64,000 nt of DNA, taken from Brachypodius melanocephalos (taxonomy: Eukaryota > Chordata > Aves > Passeriformes > Pycnonotidae). The position numbers and the translations under genes are program-made. Positions 60,391 through 64,000 of the stretch are shown piece by piece (position 1 is the stretch's first letter; each line of letters starts with the position of its first letter). The stretch covers positions 136,711 through 200,710 of the forward strand of contig VZSR01000393.1 in the NCBI GenBank assembly GCA_013398615.1. Direction: 5' to 3'. The notes under the pieces are model-generated. The model did not search any database. It saw only the letters and a program-made list of their open reading frames with translations, and was not told the DNA's origin.

Positions 60391-63300
60391 ATGGCTGCCG
60401 CGAGCGAGGAGTCTCTGCATCGCCTGTCGGGGACGAGCCCGAGCGGCGAGGCGGGCGGACTGGTACTGCGGACGCGGGGCGCCGAGCAGCACGTCTTTAA
60501 GGCTCCGGCCCCGCGCGTCTCCCTGCTGGGACTGGACGTGCTGGCGGCGCAGAAGAGGCGGGAGCGCCAGGAGGAGGCGGCCGGGGGGAAGCGATCCCGT
60601 GTCGCATCCTATAAGGACTGGGAAGAGGGTCGTGACGAGGCGGGCAGCGCCGAGGACGAGGAAGAGGACGAGGCCGACCGCAGCAACCGCAGAGCTCGCA
60701 GGAACAGGTGGCGTTTGCAGGGGGGTTCCTGGTGCCGGCGGTGGCCGCCTCCGGCCGGGTAGGGAGCGCAGGGTGAGCACGGGCGGGGCCGCAGGCTCCC
60801 GTGTGGAGAGAGAGGGACTGCGGGGCATTATGGCAGAGGCTGCAACTGGAGCTGTACGAGACCAGCCGAAGGGCAGCACTTCTGAGCATTTCTTCTTTCT
60901 GCTCTGCTTGCCCAGACATTACCGCTCTGTCCACGTGGAGACACCTTCCTACACAGGGGGTGTCAGCGAGGAGTTCTTGGAACGCAGCCGGCAGCGGGAG
61001 AGGGAGCGCCGGGAACATGGAGTCTTTGCCTCTTCCAAGGAGGAGAAGGACCGGAAGAAGGAACGCAGTAGGGATCGGGACCACGATCGTAAACGAGACC
61101 GTGGTAATTGCTCAGAGATACTTGTGGTGCTTCTTGGTTTGGGTCTGGGCTTGTCCTTTCCCTTTTTCGTAGTCTTTGCTAATGTTCGTGGTGATTTTTG
61201 CAGGAGATATTAGGCAGATGATTCTGTTTTGTTTTTGCAGAGGAGCGGGACAGGAGTCATCACAGCAGATCCGAGAGGGATGGCTCGTCAGAGCGGAGTG
61301 GCAGGAGGAGTGAACCTGAGAGCCCACGACATCGCCCCAAAGGTGGGAGTGGGACCCAGTAGAGCTCTAGTGTGAAACCTGACAGGGAGGGGCTTGGAGT
61401 TTTTATGCTTCCTGCTGTTTTTGCAGTACAGGGGTGGTAGAAAAGTCTGTACCTTGTAATGTTTGTGGTTAAGACAAGCATAAAAGTCTCAGCTCAGTTT
61501 GGGTTTGGGAGCAATGTGCCAGCTGTGTGTGTTTGAAACTCTGGCAGATCTCTGCACAGTGGGGTCTGTTCTGGGTCTGTGTGATGGAAATATGATCCTT
61601 TGGAAATTCCTTGGAATCACTGAGTCAGCCCCTTCTCTTAGAAGGAGGGCCAGTGGGTACCCTATCTGCATGCTCCTTTCTTAGAAGATGGTAGGTGGCT
61701 CCAGGTTCCCAAGGCTGCTGTTTGAACAACAGGTGTCAAACCCCATCTCTTCTGCCAGATGCAGCCACACCATCTCGCTCCAGCTGGGAGGAAGATGATG
61801 GTGGCTACAGCAGTGCCCATCGCTCTCAGTGGGAATCTCCGTCTCCCACACCTTCCTATCGAGACTCAGAGCGTAGCCACAGACTGTCATCGCTGCGAGA
61901 CACGGACCGGCGGGAGCGAGACAGGTACCAGTGTCTGAGGCTGTGCTGTGAGCTGTGGAGCTGCAGAAAGGGGACTCTGTATGTATGAGAAGGGTCTGGC
62001 TGTGGGCACCAGTTCCTCCCATCTGCTGTGCTTTCAGGTCTGTGAGGAGCCGGTACTCTGATAAGACACCATTGCCAACCCCATCATACAAATACAATGA
62101 ATGGGCCGATGACCGGAGGCACCTGGGCGCCACGCCACGCCTGTCCCGGGGGAGAGGTGAGCAATTTGGGCTGAGCTGCCCAGGGTGGGCAGTGTGTAAT
62201 CCCCTTTCCTGTGGTATAGACCTGGGGTTTCCTTGGGAACGTTCTGGACCATCTGGCTCACCCCAGGGCGGCGCACAGAAGGGGAGGAGGGCATCGCCTT
62301 TGAGACGGAAGAGGAGCGGCAGCAATGGGAGGATGACCAGCGGGTGAGAGTCTGGGATGGGCCGGGGGATTGGGGCCACCAGGCTGTGGAGGGTGGGCAG
62401 AACTCAGTGCTGCACCTCTCCCTTCTCAGCAAGCTGACCGGGACTGGTACATGATGGATGAGGGCTACGATGAATTTCACAACCCTTTGGCTTACTCCTC
62501 TGAGGAGTACGTGAAGAAGCGTGAGCAGCACTTGCACAAGCAGAGGCAGAAGCGGATCTCGGCACAGCGGCGACAGATCAATGAGGTAAGGCTAAGACTC
62601 AGGGTTGGCTGCTCTGAACACATGGGGTTTGCTGCCTCTTGGAAGATCCATTTGTTGAGCCCTTGCTCTCAGGTGGAGAAGGATGCTCTCAGGCCAGGCT
62701 GAAGGAGTGCTCCCAGGGAAACTGTGGTTGAGTTCCCCTGGAAGATCCAACCCTGCAGCTCCTGTATGGGCAGAATTCTCATGTTGGAGTGGCTGGTTGA
62801 TTGTAGTGTCCAGGGCAGTAGGAGTGCAGAGGACCGTGCTCCTGCTGTTCTGAGTGCAAGGTACATTACTGGGGCTGTCCACTGTTGTCCCAGTGGATGC
62901 TGGGGGCAGCCGCTCTCTTTACATAAGCAGGACTGTGTCCAGGCTTCCTGATGTATTCTGAGTGCCTGGCAGGCAATGTCCATTGTGCATTTCTTCTGAG
63001 ACAGTCCTATTGACCATGTGCTTCAAATGGGCAGTTTGCTGTACTCTATTGCTTTCAATTACTGTCCCTTCCCTTGTGCTTATTTCAGGCTTACTAGTTT
63101 TGAACAATCCTGTTGCCAGTGCACAGCCCAAGCCCAAGCTTGGTGTTCTGGTGTGATCTTTGTGACTTTCTGTGGGGTTTCATTGTGTTTCTGATATGTT
63201 GTTTCCTGCAGGATAATGAGCGCTGGGAGACAAATCGCATGCTGACCAGTGGCGTAGTCCATCGGATTGAAGTGGACGAAGATTTTGAGGAGGATAACTC

Positions 63301-63567
63301 TGCTAAAGTACACTTGTTGGTGCACAATCTTGTGCCCCCTTTCCTAGATGGAAGAATTGTCTTCACCAAGCAGGTAGAGACTGTGGCTGAAGACACTTAC
63401 AGCAGGGAGCCCCATACATGTGAGGCCTTTTTAAGTGAAGCAATGCCTTTTTCCTCTAGCCAGAGCCAGTCATCCCTGTGAAGGATGCCACCTCAGATTT
63501 GGCCATCATAGCTCGGAAAGGCAGCCAGCTGGTGCGCAAGCACAGGGAGCAAAAGGAGCGTAAGAGG
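60391..63567 (+). CDS. DHX38: Pre-mRNA-splicing ATP-dependent RNA helicase PRP16 (DHX38), N-terminal 465 codons, partial
   Basis: A DEAH-box helicase that remodels the spliceosome for the second step. Exons: 60391-60707, 60916-61103, 61241-61342, 61759-61924, 62038-62156, 62267-62343, 62430-62585, 63212-63373, 63460-63567. They sum to 1395 nt, exactly 465 codons. The start has an ideal context (GCCACCATGG). The visible part is the N-terminal arm: EQHVFKAPAPRVSLLGLDVL, then an Arg/Glu/Asp/Ser-rich region (SRQRERERREHG, KRDRGERDRSRHHSRSERDG type), then near-invariant segments (PTPSYKYNEWADDRRHLG, DRDWYMMDEGYDEFHNPLAY, NERWETNRMLTSGVVHR). The ATPase/helicase core is beyond the right edge. The first 40 residues diverge from human. 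The first donor (AACAG then GTGGCG) is weak, but the frame and the next exon (HYRSVHVETP) support it. Confidence 0.95.
62586..63211 (+). other. DHX38 intron (626 nt)
   Basis: The intron between the exon ending RRQINE and the exon starting DNERWETN, together with 61343-61758 (416 nt), shows no recognisable element. Confidence 0.65.
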
Positions 63568-64000
63568 GTATGTTGCAGCCCTTTGGCTTACTGCCCACCG
63601 TACACATTTTGTAGTTCCTCACAGCCTTGTTTGGATTCTGCAGCATTCAGGCTTTGGCAGCAGTGATGATAAAGGAGTTCATATTTTTGTGACCTGGGAC
63701 ATCCCGGCAGTCCAGCTTACTGTGTTGCCTCATAGCAGCTGCTGTGGTGCGATTTTCTTGGGCGCTGCCTTGGGACATGAATTACTGTGCATTTCAACAT
63801 TTGGATTATGGGAGAAGGAAGCAGGTGAAAGAATGCCAGGTAGCTTAGGGACTGTCAGCAGGCAGTATGGCAGCAGGATGTACCTTGTCATGTCTCAGCA
63901 GAAAAGTTGTGAGGAGTATGGGGTAAGGTAGCAGATGAGTTTTTGGGGGTGTTTTCTAGGGACTTTCTCTGAAGCTCACACAATAGCTGTGAGGAAAATA
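63568..64000 (+). other. DHX38 intron at the right edge
   Basis: Starts with donor GTATGT. The next expected exon (protein KAQHKHWELAGTKLG) is not found before 64000, so the window ends in this intron. Confidence 0.7.

Overview
The window is vertebrate nuclear DNA, almost certainly from a bird. It has multi-exon genes with GT-AG introns, CpG-island promoters, and CR1-type LINE tails ending in the avian ATTCTATG-like octamer. The gene order and strands match a segment of human 16q22 that I recall as lying on chicken chromosome 11: AP1G1 (-), ATXN1L (+), ZNF821 (-), IST1 (+), DHODH (+), DHX38 (+). Genes were named by matching translated exons to remembered human proteins. Exon borders come from splice signals plus reading-frame continuity, and every complete model closes in frame.

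Layout. 1-27,110: AP1G1, AT-rich, with long introns; only its first 428 codons lie here and the rest runs off the left edge. 26,640-28,620: a CpG island shared head-to-head by AP1G1 and ATXN1L. 28,420-30,486: the single coding exon of ATXN1L, then about 4.2 kb of 3'UTR to a poly(A) signal at 34,690. 34,720-36,430: convergent intergenic space with no gene seen. 36,430-48,600: ZNF821, complete in six coding exons. 48,273-48,372: a 100-N assembly gap in the ZNF821/IST1 bidirectional CpG island. 49,968-55,198: IST1, complete. 56,085-59,484: DHODH, complete and starting about 145 bp after the IST1 poly(A) signal. 60,391-63,567: the first 465 codons of DHX38, which runs off the right edge before its helicase core.

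The neighbours are housekeeping genes with unrelated roles: clathrin adaptor at the trans-Golgi, transcriptional co-repressor, zinc-finger/STPR DNA-binding protein, ESCRT-III regulator, pyrimidine synthesis, and spliceosomal helicase. They look like a conserved synteny block, not a functional operon-like system.

The non-coding signals most worth a second look are these. A 26-bp hairpin lies in an AP1G1 intron, and its only two mismatches become G-U pairs on the AP1G1 sense strand. A C/D snoRNA candidate (SNORD71-like) lies in another AP1G1 intron. ZNF821 probably has a GC-AG intron. MIR-like SINE fossils are present. A near-perfect inverted repeat in the DHODH promoter carries two opposed CCAAT boxes. 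PKD1L3, HP and TXNL4B are absent from the positions they hold in human. I found no evidence for a novel multi-gene system.
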